Positions 19,305 through 26,741 of a stretch of 64,000 nt of DNA are shown here, one piece after another (position 1 is the stretch's first letter; each line of letters opens with the position of its first letter). The position numbers and the translations under genes were made by a program. The stretch comes from JANQSP01 sp965237565. Its GTDB lineage: Bacteria > Bdellovibrionota > Bdellovibrionia > Bdellovibrionales > UBA1609. The stretch covers positions 1 through 64,000 of the forward strand of contig OZ250145.1 in assembly GCA_965237565.1 (NCBI GenBank), in the 5' to 3' direction. The notes beneath the pieces were generated by a model. That model saw nothing but the letters and a program-made list of their open reading frames with translations. It did no database searches and had not been told where the DNA came from.

Positions 19305-20186
19305 ATGTCTTTTCTATATTCGTCTAAAAAATACTTAGAGACTTTTTTTGAGGATTTGGAAGCTTCTGTCAATACGATATCTGCTTACAAAAGAGACTTG
19401 CGACTTTATGTTGATTTCACTCAAAAAAACTCAGACCTTTCTAATTTTTACAAATACATTGATCAAAAAGGATTAGGTCCTCGTTCGAAAGCCAGAGTGA
19501 TTAGCAGTGTTCGTACCTATCTCAAGTCACTAGAGCAGAAAGGAAAAAAAACGCAACTAAAAAAACTCAAGCCAGTTCCTGTGGATGTACATCTTCCTCA
19601 ACCTGTTTCTCTTGAAGAGTTTAAGAAAATTTATCACTCTGCACAGATCGAAAATGAACACTTATCGGCTAGAAATCACATCACACTTCTTTTGCTCTTC
19701 GGTTTGGGTTGCCGAGTGAGTGAAATCATTGGACTAAATCTAAGAGATGTAAATGAACTAGATAATTCTTTGATTGTTACAGGGAAAGGACAAAAACAAA
19801 GACTTCTCCCTTTAACAAAAGATTTGTCAAAACAGCTTGGCCATTACATTCGCCAACATCGCCCCTTCCTGATAAAAAATCCAAATCACTCATCCATTTT
19901 AATAAACAACAAGGGACACAGGCCTTCGCGGGTCGATATTTGGAGGTGGCTGGCTGATTGGTCTAAAAAAGCAGGCTTTTCTAAAGTGAAAGGACCCCAT
20001 CAATTTCGCCACGGCTTTGCCACTGGCTTATTAGAGAATGAAGTGGATCTTAGAAGCATCCAATTTTTTCTAGGACATTCTTCCATTCAGACGACCCAAA
20101 TTTACACTTCAGTGAAAAAAGACCATCTGAAAAAATTGATCAAAAAACACCACCCTCTTTCTTTTATCGAAAAAAGTAAAAAGTAA
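19305..20186 (+). CDS. XerC/XerD-type tyrosine recombinase
   Basis: 293 residues, the usual length for Xer. An N-terminal SAM-like core-binding domain (residues 1-95) precedes the catalytic domain. All catalytic residues are present: Arg137 (GCRVSE), Lys161 (GKGQKQR), His232 and Arg235 (HQFRHGF), His258 (LGHSS) and Tyr267 (IYTSV). Such enzymes resolve chromosome dimers at dif. Whether this is XerC, XerD or a single Xer cannot be decided here. There are no other mobile-element signs around it, so a housekeeping role is more likely than an integrase. It converges on uvrC with only seven bases between the two stops. Confidence 0.85.
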   Translation: MSFLYSSKKYLETFFEDLEASVNTISAYKRDLRLYVDFTQKNSDLSNFYKYIDQKGLGPRSKARVISSVRTYLKSLEQKGKKTQLKKLKPVPVDVHLPQPVSLEEFKKIYHSAQIENEHLSARNHITLLLLFGLGCRVSEIIGLNLRDVNELDNSLIVTGKGQKQRLLPLTKDLSKQLGHYIRQHRPFLIKNPNHSSILINNKGHRPSRVDIWRWLADWSKKAGFSKVKGPHQFRHGFATGLLENEVDLRSIQFFLGHSSIQTTQIYTSVKKDHLKKLIKKHHPLSFIEKSKK

Positions 20187-20193
20187 AAATAGT

Positions 20194-21882
20194 TTACTTC
20201 TTGATGAAACCTTGAGCAGACAGTTGCCTATAGTAAGTGATTGCAAAGCGATGAGCCTCGTCACGCAATTGGACAAGCGTGTGAAGGGCTTTGGAATTAG
20301 GAGGGAAAATAATGGGATTATGACGACCAGCAATAAAAAATCTTTCTGCACTAGAACGCACATCCTTCGCAGTAAAATCGGCCTTCACTCGGGATTTTGC
20401 CATTGCCACGACAGGGATATCTGATCGACCCGCTTCTTTCAAAGCCAAAAGAGCTTTCTGCAATTGTCCTTTACCTCCATCCACAATCAACAAACCTGGA
20501 TCTGGGTATTCTTTGTGTTTTAATCGTCTAGATAGAACTTCTCTCATGGAAGCAAAATCATCATTTCCCTTCACTGTTTTTATTTTATACTTTCTATAAT
20601 CTTCTTTTTTCGGTAAGCCATCTTCAAAAACAACTTGGGAAGCAACCAAATATTGCCCTTGAAAATGAGAAATATCAAAGCACTCCATCCTCTCTGGCAA
20701 AGTTTTTAAGTGCAATTTTTCTTGAATTTGCTTTAACCCTTCCAAAATAGATATTCTATTTGACCATTGCTCTTGAAATCGTGTCTTTGCATTATGCAAA
20801 GTCATTTCCATTAGTTTTCCTTCTATAGAACCTATAGGATTTCTCACTCGAATCGTTTTTTCATGCATTTTGGATAAAACTTCTTCGAGGGAAGAAAATA
20901 AAAAATTTTTCTCTTCTCTCACAGAGACCAAAATAAGGTTTGGTAAAAAATTATCTATATAATACTGAGTGATAAATGAGAAAAAATTTTCTAGAAAAAT
21001 ACTACTATCTGTTTTCAGACAAGGCTCTAAGTAGAAACGATGCCCTATCACAGAGCCAGCTCGGACATGAAGCGTTTGGAAGAGCACGCCTTTTTCCTTC
21101 TTAAAATAAAAAGCAACTACATCTATATCTCGATTTTTGCTCCCTATAATCGACTGATTTTTGCGACCAAGGCTAATTGCTTTGATTTGATTTCTCAGTT
21201 TTGTTGCTTCTTCAAAACGCTCTCCCTTAGAAAGCTGTTTCATCTGTTTTTCCATTTCTTTTACAGTCCCTCTATCCTTACCTCTCAAAAAAGCCAAAGC
21301 CGATTGAATTTGCTTTCGATACTCCTCCTTGTTTACTTTCTTCACACAAGGAGCTGTACAACGACCCATTTGATAGGTCATACAGGGAAGAGTTCTGCTT
21401 CTCATAAACCGATTGTTGCAGTCTCTGATCTGGAATCTCTCGGTTAAAAAATGAACAATCCATCTGGCAAAATGAACTTCTGTATAAGGACCAAAATAGA
21501 GAGATCCCTTTTTTTTTACTCTTCTCTCCATGTAGAAGCGAGGAAAGTCATCTTCCATAGAACAACGAATGTAGGGGTAGGATTTATCATCTTTGAGACG
21601 TACATTGTAACGTGGTTTATGTTTTTTAATTAAATTCGCTTCTAACAAAAAAGCTTCTGATTCGGTATCCGTTAGTATGTAATCCACTTGATGGATACGC
21701 GGAGTAAGGAATAGATTTTTAAAACTTTTTTCTTTTAAAAAGTAAGATTTCAATCTCAATTTTAAATTTTTAGCTTTCCCAATATAAATCACATTACCTT
21801 TGGTATCCTTCATTAAATAGACACCACATTGTGAGGGAAAAGATTGAACTGTCTTTTGCAACAAGTTTTGAATTGATTTCAT
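20194..21882 (-). CDS. uvrC: Excinuclease ABC subunit C lacking the C-terminal HhH domain
   Basis: 562 residues. UvrC makes both incisions in nucleotide excision repair. The GIY-YIG nuclease is at the start (CGVYLMKDTKGNVIYIGKAK), followed by the Cys-rich segment (CMTYQMGRCTAPCVK) and a UVR motif (KQLSKGERFEEATKLRNQI). The RNase-H-like 5' nuclease has its key residues: CFDISHFQG, IVDGGKGQ and RDEAHRFA. The protein stops about ten residues after RDEAHRFA, where most UvrC proteins continue for about 50-60 residues with two helix-hairpin-helix motifs. The stop is next to the end of the recombinase gene, so no HhH sequence remains downstream. Confidence 0.92.
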   Translation of the reverse strand: MKSIQNLLQKTVQSFPSQCGVYLMKDTKGNVIYIGKAKNLKLRLKSYFLKEKSFKNLFLTPRIHQVDYILTDTESEAFLLEANLIKKHKPRYNVRLKDDKSYPYIRCSMEDDFPRFYMERRVKKKGSLYFGPYTEVHFARWIVHFLTERFQIRDCNNRFMRSRTLPCMTYQMGRCTAPCVKKVNKEEYRKQIQSALAFLRGKDRGTVKEMEKQMKQLSKGERFEEATKLRNQIKAISLGRKNQSIIGSKNRDIDVVAFYFKKEKGVLFQTLHVRAGSVIGHRFYLEPCLKTDSSIFLENFFSFITQYYIDNFLPNLILVSVREEKNFLFSSLEEVLSKMHEKTIRVRNPIGSIEGKLMEMTLHNAKTRFQEQWSNRISILEGLKQIQEKLHLKTLPERMECFDISHFQGQYLVASQVVFEDGLPKKEDYRKYKIKTVKGNDDFASMREVLSRRLKHKEYPDPGLLIVDGGKGQLQKALLALKEAGRSDIPVVAMAKSRVKADFTAKDVRSSAERFFIAGRHNPIIFPPNSKALHTLVQLRDEAHRFAITYYRQLSAQGFIKK

Positions 21883-21932
21883 ACGATATTATTTATCAGA
21901 TGGATTTAGTGAAGAGCAAAATCAAACATAAT

Positions 21933-22427
21933 TTAATCTGCATTTGCTGGCTTTTCGCTGCCTTTTACCCACTCGCCACGTAGCCAAGTGCCACCATTCC
22001 AAGTCCCATCTAACCAAGTTCCATTTTTCCAAGTTCCATCATTCCAAACACCACTGAACCAAACACCACTGAACCAAACACCATTTTCCAAAGTGCCATT
22101 CTTCCAAGTTCCTTGATGCCAAACAAAACTTATTTCTACATCGGGGACGTAGTCAGGAAATTTTCTTATTTCGACAACTTCACCCTCAACACTTGCTTCC
22201 CTCAACACTTGCTTCCCTCAACCACTGAGGGATTCGATATCTTTTGGACAAACATTTTTCAATTCAGAAATGGAAACTTTACAAACACTCTCATCACGAA
22301 GAATATTTGATTTAGCCACATCCCCTGAATCAACAGGTTTATCCACCAAACTAGTACGTTTATCCTTCGAATCAGATTTGCAGGAAAGAAATAAAACAAA
22401 AGAAAGCAAAATAAATAGCAATTTCAT
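21933..22427 (-). pseudogene. Lipoprotein with G-[TV]-W-x-x repeats, split by in-frame TGA
   Basis: From the ATG at 22427 the product starts with a lipoprotein signal (FILLSFVLFLSCKSDSKDK) and runs 69 codons to a TGA at 22218-22220. The same frame then stays open to 21933 and encodes about ten pentapeptides of the form G-[TV]-W-x-x, for example GTWKNGTWLDGTWNGGTW. Either a nonsense mutation split one gene or TGA is read through; an independent second gene from the GTG at 22208 is less likely because it would lack a signal. A 16-bp tandem duplication lies beside the stop. A similar repeat closes the broken gene at 6044-6543. The function of these Trp repeats is unknown; a beta-solenoid-like surface domain is a guess. 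Confidence 0.6.
22185..22222. repeat. 16-bp tandem duplication within the Trp-repeat gene
   Basis: CTCAACACTTGCTTCC occurs twice in a row (22185-22200 and 22201-22216), followed by six bases of a third copy. Sixteen is not a multiple of three, yet the reading frame is open on both sides apart from the adjacent TGA. The duplication may be part of the event that broke the gene. Confidence 0.85.
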
Positions 22428-22507
22428 TTTTTCATCTCCTTGCTCTGTATCTTATATTTACAAACTAAGATCGCTAAGTCTCACATTACTTATAAAAGAG
22501 ATAAGAA

Positions 22508-22744
22508 TCAAACAAATAAGTTCACATAACCGCCTACGCCTTTTATTTCCACACCTGGGAAGGGAGCTGAACATCCGGCTGTTCCTTTGAAAAAGTAATG
22601 TTCACCTTCCCTTTTCGTGGTCTGCTTGAATTTAGATTTTTGGCCTACGTTATACTCGCAAGGGAGCCTTCTGTTTACATACTTCTCTTCAAACTTTTCA
22701 TAGCTTTTATTTTTTTCTCTCAGTTTGAATAAAAAAGAATCCAA
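22508..22744 (-). CDS. Small hypothetical protein overlapping the membrane module
   Basis: 78 residues from a TTG at 22744, which lies within the 3' end of the preceding membrane-module frame, so translation might be coupled. The N-terminal half is charged and the C-terminal half (EHYFFKGTAGCSAPFPGV) looks like part of a secreted or membrane-linked domain. It has no signal peptide of its own. It may be a separate small gene or the displaced C-terminus of a gene that lost its frame. No family recognised. Confidence 0.35.
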   Translation of the reverse strand: MDSFLFKLREKNKSYEKFEEKYVNRRLPCEYNVGQKSKFKQTTKREGEHYFFKGTAGCSAPFPGVEIKGVGGYVNLFV

Positions 22745-22974
22745 ATAAGAAAACTAAAGAACAAAATCGCACTCCATAAGTATAGACTAGTTTTTATTTT
22801 TTTCTCAGCCGTAGATAGAAGCTTAATCTTATCCAAATAAAAAGAACACTGTATAAAAATATGGGAAGCCAAAAAAAGAACAAAGGTTTTTACAGAGATA
22901 AAACCTAAAAAAACAGCTAAGGTAAATATACCCCCTATTATTACAAAACCTATGTAATATAATTTGATACCAAC
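22720..22974 (-). pseudogene. Second membrane module, in frame after a TAG stop
   Basis: Directly after the TAG that ends the neighbouring gene (22975-22977) the same frame stays open for about 84 codons, to the TGA at 22720-22722. It has no ATG, GTG or TTG near its beginning. It encodes hydrophobic helices (IFTLAVFLGFISVKTFVLFL, LWSAILFFSFLIWILFY) around a charged loop (FYLDKIKLLSTAEKKIKTS). The layout and residues match the upstream gene (CIYFDRNKLTNENKIKFYLY), so the two are tandem copies of one module. I infer a single two-module protein interrupted by a nonsense mutation, or a TAG read-through. Confidence 0.5.
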
Positions 22975-23334
22975 CTACTTTTCTTTATCCTCTATAAAAA
23001 CATCGTTACTTTCTATCACTTTAAATCCAAACCCTTTCTTCTCCATATCGTGAATAAAAATAACCCAAAGCATAAGCCCTAAGAAAAAAACCGTCTGAAA
23101 TGCGTATAGATAAAATTTTATTTTATTTTCATTTGTGAGTTTATTTCTATCAAAATAAATACAAAAATTCGTAACTAAGTGAGAGCATAATACCACAGTG
23201 AAAGTTTCTAAACCTATAAACTGAAAGAAAAAAGCTCCACAAATTACAGTCGCTATTATAAAATTAAACAAATAATATATGCTGATTTTACTCCCCCTTC
23301 TGTTTAAAATGGAACACTCCAAGCCAAATTGCAA
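22975..23334 (-). CDS. Small integral membrane protein (first module)
   Basis: Up to 119 residues. The open frame begins at a TTG (23334) inside the end of the previous gene, and a purine-rich GGGGGAG lies about 15 codons later, so the true start is uncertain. Three hydrophobic segments are seen: NFIIATVICGAFFFQFI, TFTVVLCSHLVTNFCIYF and QTVFFLGLMLWVIFI. They are followed by a short charged tail. The next 84 codons in frame, beyond the TAG, are a diverged copy of the same module. Function unknown; it is likely co-transcribed with the exported protein gene at 23304-23822. Confidence 0.5.
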   Translation of the reverse strand: MQFGLECSILNRRGSKISIYYLFNFIIATVICGAFFFQFIGLETFTVVLCSHLVTNFCIYFDRNKLTNENKIKFYLYAFQTVFFLGLMLWVIFIHDMEKKGFGFKVIESNDVFIEDKEK

Positions 23335-23822
23335 CTAATCGCAGAAGTCCCACCCCAGAAATTTTGTTGAGCAGAGTATTTGCCATTAAGACCAGCCCTA
23401 ATATTCTCAATCATAGAGTCATAATCATCTCTGTTTCTTATCCTATAGTATCTGGCTTCACTACCGCCAAATCTATAAATTATATCTTTCCCTTTCATTT
23501 TTGAATACGGTTTTTCTTTTCTAAACCTATCAATATCATCTGATGCATCAGGAACAAACCACATACCAAGAAAAGATAAAGCACATCCAGTACCAAATGT
23601 TATTTTTCCCAAAAAGGTTTTACGAAAACCCCATTCTACCTCTTCAAGTCCATAAGTTTTTTTGTAAGCTTCACAAACGTCTTCGAAAGAAACATCAAAA
23701 GGGATACCTAATCCACCATATATAACTTCTTTTTGCTCTTGTGTTGGCATTATATGGCAATAATCTTCAGCGTTGGCAAAAGTTATGCCAAATAACGCCA
23801 CAAGTACAATTAGACTTTTCAT
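23304..23822 (-). CDS. Small exported protein of unknown function
   Basis: 172 residues with a signal peptide cleaved near FANA-ED. A good ribosome binding site, AAGGGGA, lies just before the ATG. The middle contains a hydrophobic stretch (ITFGTGCALSFLGMWFVP) that could be a membrane segment. The rest is charged (DDIDRFRKEKPYSKMKGKD). Two or three Cys could form disulfides. It is the first gene of a short minus-strand cluster with the duplicated membrane module. No family recognised. Confidence 0.55.
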   Translation of the reverse strand: MKSLIVLVALFGITFANAEDYCHIMPTQEQKEVIYGGLGIPFDVSFEDVCEAYKKTYGLEEVEWGFRKTFLGKITFGTGCALSFLGMWFVPDASDDIDRFRKEKPYSKMKGKDIIYRFGGSEARYYRIRNRDDYDSMIENIRAGLNGKYSAQQNFWGGTSAISCNLAWSVPF

Positions 23823-24146
23823 CTTAATCCCCTTATGGTTATGGTTTTTAATAAAGAAAAAAAACCATCCGAAAAGATGAAATCTGTTTTTTTATTTAAG
23901 TGAATCTATGAGTTTGAGATTTTAAGATCTATTGAGACGAGAAATTCCATCAACCGCGACAATAGTCCTTTTATAAGCGGTCCGTCAAGTTTTTTGAAAC
24001 CGTATAAATTTTATACACAAAGCAAGCTAAAAATAACTTTTAGTAAACTATTCAATCAAATGAGCAGATCATTCTTACTTAGTATATTGTTTGCGATTCG
24101 CGTATTCTGAGTGTCATTCATGCTATTTAAAATTTCTCTGTAAAGC
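23823..24146. other. Non-coding stretch between small-gene cluster and CRISPR relic
   Basis: I find no coding remnant of cas1 or cas2 here. A 9-bp inverted repeat (23841-23849 with 23860-23868, 10-base loop) precedes the small exported gene, and a perfect 15-base palindrome is at 24002-24016. Neither is followed by a T-run, so I do not call a terminator. The rest is AT-rich and unremarkable. Confidence 0.35.
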
Positions 24147-25696
24147 CTAATGTTGTCCAAAGGGAGTTTTAGTTTTGATTGCACTGCAATTTCCTAAGTG
24201 GTAAAGTCTTTGTAATCTTTTGAGTGAGGATCGTTGAGTTTTGATTGCACTGCTAGATGAACAAGAAGGAAATTTAGCACTTTTTATAGCATCATATTCT
24301 AATTGCCCTTTTTCAAGAAAAGGCAATATTTTTTGAATCGCCTTTTTGCTATACTGGCCATGTCCACTGACTAACTTATGTGTTTCATTCACACAGTTTT
24401 CTAGAATCTCAGAAGATAAACCAAGATTATTTTTCTCGTTAAATTGCTCCAAATCTTTTAGAACTTCCTCATCGTCCTTTACATATTCTTCTTCTTTATT
24501 TTCCCCTTCCAAAACTTCAATAAAACTATCTTGTCGCTTTAATTCCCACTGAGACCAATGAGCTATTGTTTTTTTCAAAATAGAATTTGTTTGATCTCCA
24601 TACAAATAATTTCTACTAAATGTATTCAGATTAAAGCACGAGAAATATTTAACATTTTTAAAAAATAGCTTGAATTCCTTCTCTAATCTCTTAAATGTAA
24701 CCTTTTCTTGTTTGAGGAATAATTTTTCTATCATCTGATCTCTAAATTCGAGACCTCTATCCATTTCCTTTATAAAGAAAGAATGACCAAATTTATCAAC
24801 ATAAGATAAATTATTGAGCTCTTTTAAAATTCTAAATCTTTGAAAAGAAGGTAATACACGGGCAACTCTCTTCTCAGCAGGTATCAAACTGCATTGACCA
24901 ATAATTGGTTGTTTTAACTTTCTTTGATAAAAAATGGCCTGAAAGAAAATATTTTTTAATTTCTGATTTCCTTGCCTCTTATTCTTTACTACCTTGTTCA
25001 ATTGTTCATGGAAACGAGCCTGAGAATCCCATAAGCGATCAAATTCTTCCTCTATCATTTTTCTACTGGCATAAACAACGTAATTATCGTTCTTAGCACC
25101 TCCAATAGATTTTCTGGCTAGGACCCAGTTTCCTTCCTGAGATCCAGATTTTCTCCTACTGCTATCCATTTTTTGAAAACGATGCCATAAAAATTCACCA
25201 TAGGTTCTATAATTCCCTTTTTCCATTGAATCACTCGATTGCTTGATCGTTTTATTAATGATCCCACCTTCTTTGGCATCCCCTGATTTACGATTGCTTT
25301 TAAATCCTCGTCTTTGATTTAAATGAAAGATAGCTCTTCCAAAATGATGAAGATCAAGTTTGCCATCAAGTCCCTCAGCTCGAAGCTTGTATGGATTAAG
25401 TGACACTAATTTCCTAGCTGAAAAAATATCTTCCGGTAAAAGACCGTGCTTTTTTAAAAGGTACAACAGATATTTACGCCGTTGCAAATAACGATCTCTT
25501 TGGCGTCTCTCTAATCTATTCTTTCGGCGTGTCGCATTCAGTGTTGATTGATCTTTATTTTCTCTCCCAGAAGGAAAAATTCTGACACCCGATGAGACAA
25601 TATGTGATGGTTTTTCGTTCTTCAATCCATATAAGGCCCAACCGATAGAACTGGTCCCTATGTCGATAGCCAGTCTTGTATTTGATTGATTGGCAT
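24147..25696 (-). pseudogene. cas9: Truncated type II-C cas9 (RuvC-I, bridge helix and REC only)
   Basis: Reading upstream of the TTG at 25625 in the same frame gives RLAIDIGTSSIGWALYGLKN, the RuvC-I motif of Cas9 with its catalytic Asp. It is followed by an Arg-rich bridge helix (RRKNRLERRQRDRYLQRRK) and by HHFGRAIFHLNQRRGFKSN, typical of type II-C REC. Similarity ends near GHGQYSKKAIQKILPFLEKG, just before RuvC-II should begin. RuvC-II, HNH, RuvC-III and the PAM-interacting domain are all missing. The frame then runs through CRISPR repeat sequence to a stop at 24147. The only ATG near the 5' end (25696) is out of frame by one base and no ATG/GTG/TTG precedes RuvC-I, so the start is broken too. 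About 490 codons remain of the roughly 1,000-1,100 usual for II-C. Not functional as a nuclease. Confidence 0.88.
24166..24267 (+). CRISPR. Relic CRISPR array: one full and one truncated type II repeat
   Basis: A 36-nt unit at 24166-24201 begins GTTTTAG, as type II repeats usually do, and contains an imperfect hairpin around TTGCACTGCAA. A 17-nt core, AGTTTTGATTGCACTGC (24171-24187), recurs at 24237-24253. The offset is exactly 66 nt, which fits a 36-nt repeat plus a 30-nt spacer (about 24202-24231). The second copy loses similarity after the core, where it joins cas9-derived sequence. No further repeat is seen to the left. The relic lies inside the 3' end of the frame that runs on from the cas9 remnant. 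The periodicity, the GTTTTAG start and the neighbouring cas9 together support the call; two units alone would not. Confidence 0.55.
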
Positions 25697-25894
25697 TCGT
25701 CTTAAATTTTGTAATTTGTTCAGCATTATTTTACTTGTTCGACATTGCTCTAAAATAATCTATTATAATCGAAAGGACAAAACAATAATCATACTTATGG
25801 TATCAATATATCACAATGAGACACTATTTATCCAAAGAACCTATCAAAATATACTTGCTAAAAGCAATCACATCTATTACCGTCTCTCGTAATA
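25697..25894. promoter_or_regulatory. Spacer between cas9 remnant and tracrRNA candidate
   Basis: A TATAAT hexamer is at 25764-25769 on the plus strand (and reads ATTATA on the minus strand), without a good -35 at the usual distance. It could belong to the divergent tracrRNA or cas9 promoters. A 68-codon ORF on the plus strand here lacks a ribosome binding site and protein-like composition, and I do not accept it. Confidence 0.25.
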
Positions 25895-25990
25895 TCACTT
25901 AGGAAATTGCGGTTCTCTCAATAATAAATGAGAATTCGCACCGGTCTCAGGCGGATGTGTATAACTTCCGCTCTTGTTTTGTCGGGACAG
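25895..25990 (+). ncRNA. Candidate tracrRNA (anti-repeat plus hairpin tail)
   Basis: The 36 bases 25895-25930 match the complement of the CRISPR repeat at 24166-24201 at 27 of 36 positions without gaps. This includes a perfect 15-mer, CACTTAGGAAATTGC (25896-25910). The matches in the second half are spread out, as expected of an anti-repeat rather than a true repeat. Downstream, GCGGA (25951-25955) pairs with TCCGC (25967-25971), and TGTC/GACA at 25980-25989 can form a small stem. The tail recalls type II-C tracrRNAs in layout. The repeat, cas9 and tracrRNA order fits a type II-C locus. The RNA would end just before the pyrE start. The call is by sequence only; no promoter or terminator is clear. 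Confidence 0.5.
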
Positions 25991-25999
25991 TCATCAAGC

Positions 26000-26518
26000 A
26001 TGGATAAAGAAAAATTACTTAGTGAAATTAAAAATAAAGCTCTTTTAAAAGGGCAATTTCAGTTACGTTCTGGACAAATCTCGTCTGAATATTTTGACAA
26101 ATACTTGTTTGAATCTCAGCCACAATTGCTTCAAGCCCTTTGTTTCCATATGAAAGAACTCATTCCCCCCTCTACAGAAGTGTTGGCTGGTCTCGTGATG
26201 GGAGGAATCCCGATTGCCGTAACCCTTTCCTTAGAAACAGGATTGCCCTCAGTCTTTGTTAGAAAGGAAGCCAAAACCTATGGCACCAAAAAAATTACAG
26301 AAGGTTGTTCCATTCGAAATAAAAAAGTCTGTGTGATAGAAGATGTAATCACCACGGGGGGACAAGTAATAAAAAGCAGCCTCCAAATGAGAGAGGAGGG
26401 AGCTCTTATCACAGATGTTGTTTGTGTCATTCATAGAGGAAATAAAGATTCGATCGAGAAATTAAAGCAAACAGATCTCAATCTACATGCTTTGTTTCAC
26501 GCGGATGATTTTCATTAA
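26000..26518 (+). CDS. pyrE: Orotate phosphoribosyltransferase
   Basis: About 172 residues from the ATG at 26000. The open frame extends back to 25928, but that extension covers the tracrRNA candidate and has no similarity to the family, so I reject it. The enzyme joins orotate to PRPP to make OMP in pyrimidine synthesis. The PRPP-binding motif VCVIEDVITTGGQ is intact, and LRSGQISSEYFDKYLF matches the N-terminal signature. The catalytic-loop Lys are in VRKEAKTYGTKK. There is no strong ribosome binding site before the chosen start. The gene is alone, with about 220 bases of unremarkable sequence before the next stop. Confidence 0.92.
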   Translation: MDKEKLLSEIKNKALLKGQFQLRSGQISSEYFDKYLFESQPQLLQALCFHMKELIPPSTEVLAGLVMGGIPIAVTLSLETGLPSVFVRKEAKTYGTKKITEGCSIRNKKVCVIEDVITTGGQVIKSSLQMREEGALITDVVCVIHRGNKDSIEKLKQTDLNLHALFHADDFH

Positions 26519-26741
26519 AGATTTGGAAAGAAGTTCCTGTCCCTAGGTTCTCTTATCCAAAAGTCATCTCTTGACTGAGCACACCTTTTTAACTATACTA
26601 GGTACAATTTATTACTTTATCGAATGATTCAATGAAATTCTGTTACTCTATCCTTTTCAGCTCTAGTTGAGTCCAATAAATAGAACCGACCTTTTGTGTT
26701 TCCAACACTTTTTAGAGGGATAAGAGTGTTTTTACACTGAG

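Noticed and set aside
19305..20186. Tyrosine recombinase as an integrase of a mobile element
   Set aside because: Length and motifs fit housekeeping Xer; no attachment-site repeats, tRNA gene or phage genes are next to it.
23841..23868. 9-bp inverted repeat as a transcription terminator
   Set aside because: No T-run follows the stem on either strand, and it lies upstream of a gene start.
25686..25892. 68-codon plus-strand ORF between cas9 and pyrE
   Set aside because: It lies in the cas9 5' region and spacer, has no ribosome binding site and has no protein-like pattern.
25928..25999. N-terminal extension of pyrE from the upstream ATG
   Set aside because: The added 24 codons have no match to the PyrE family start and overlap the tracrRNA candidate.
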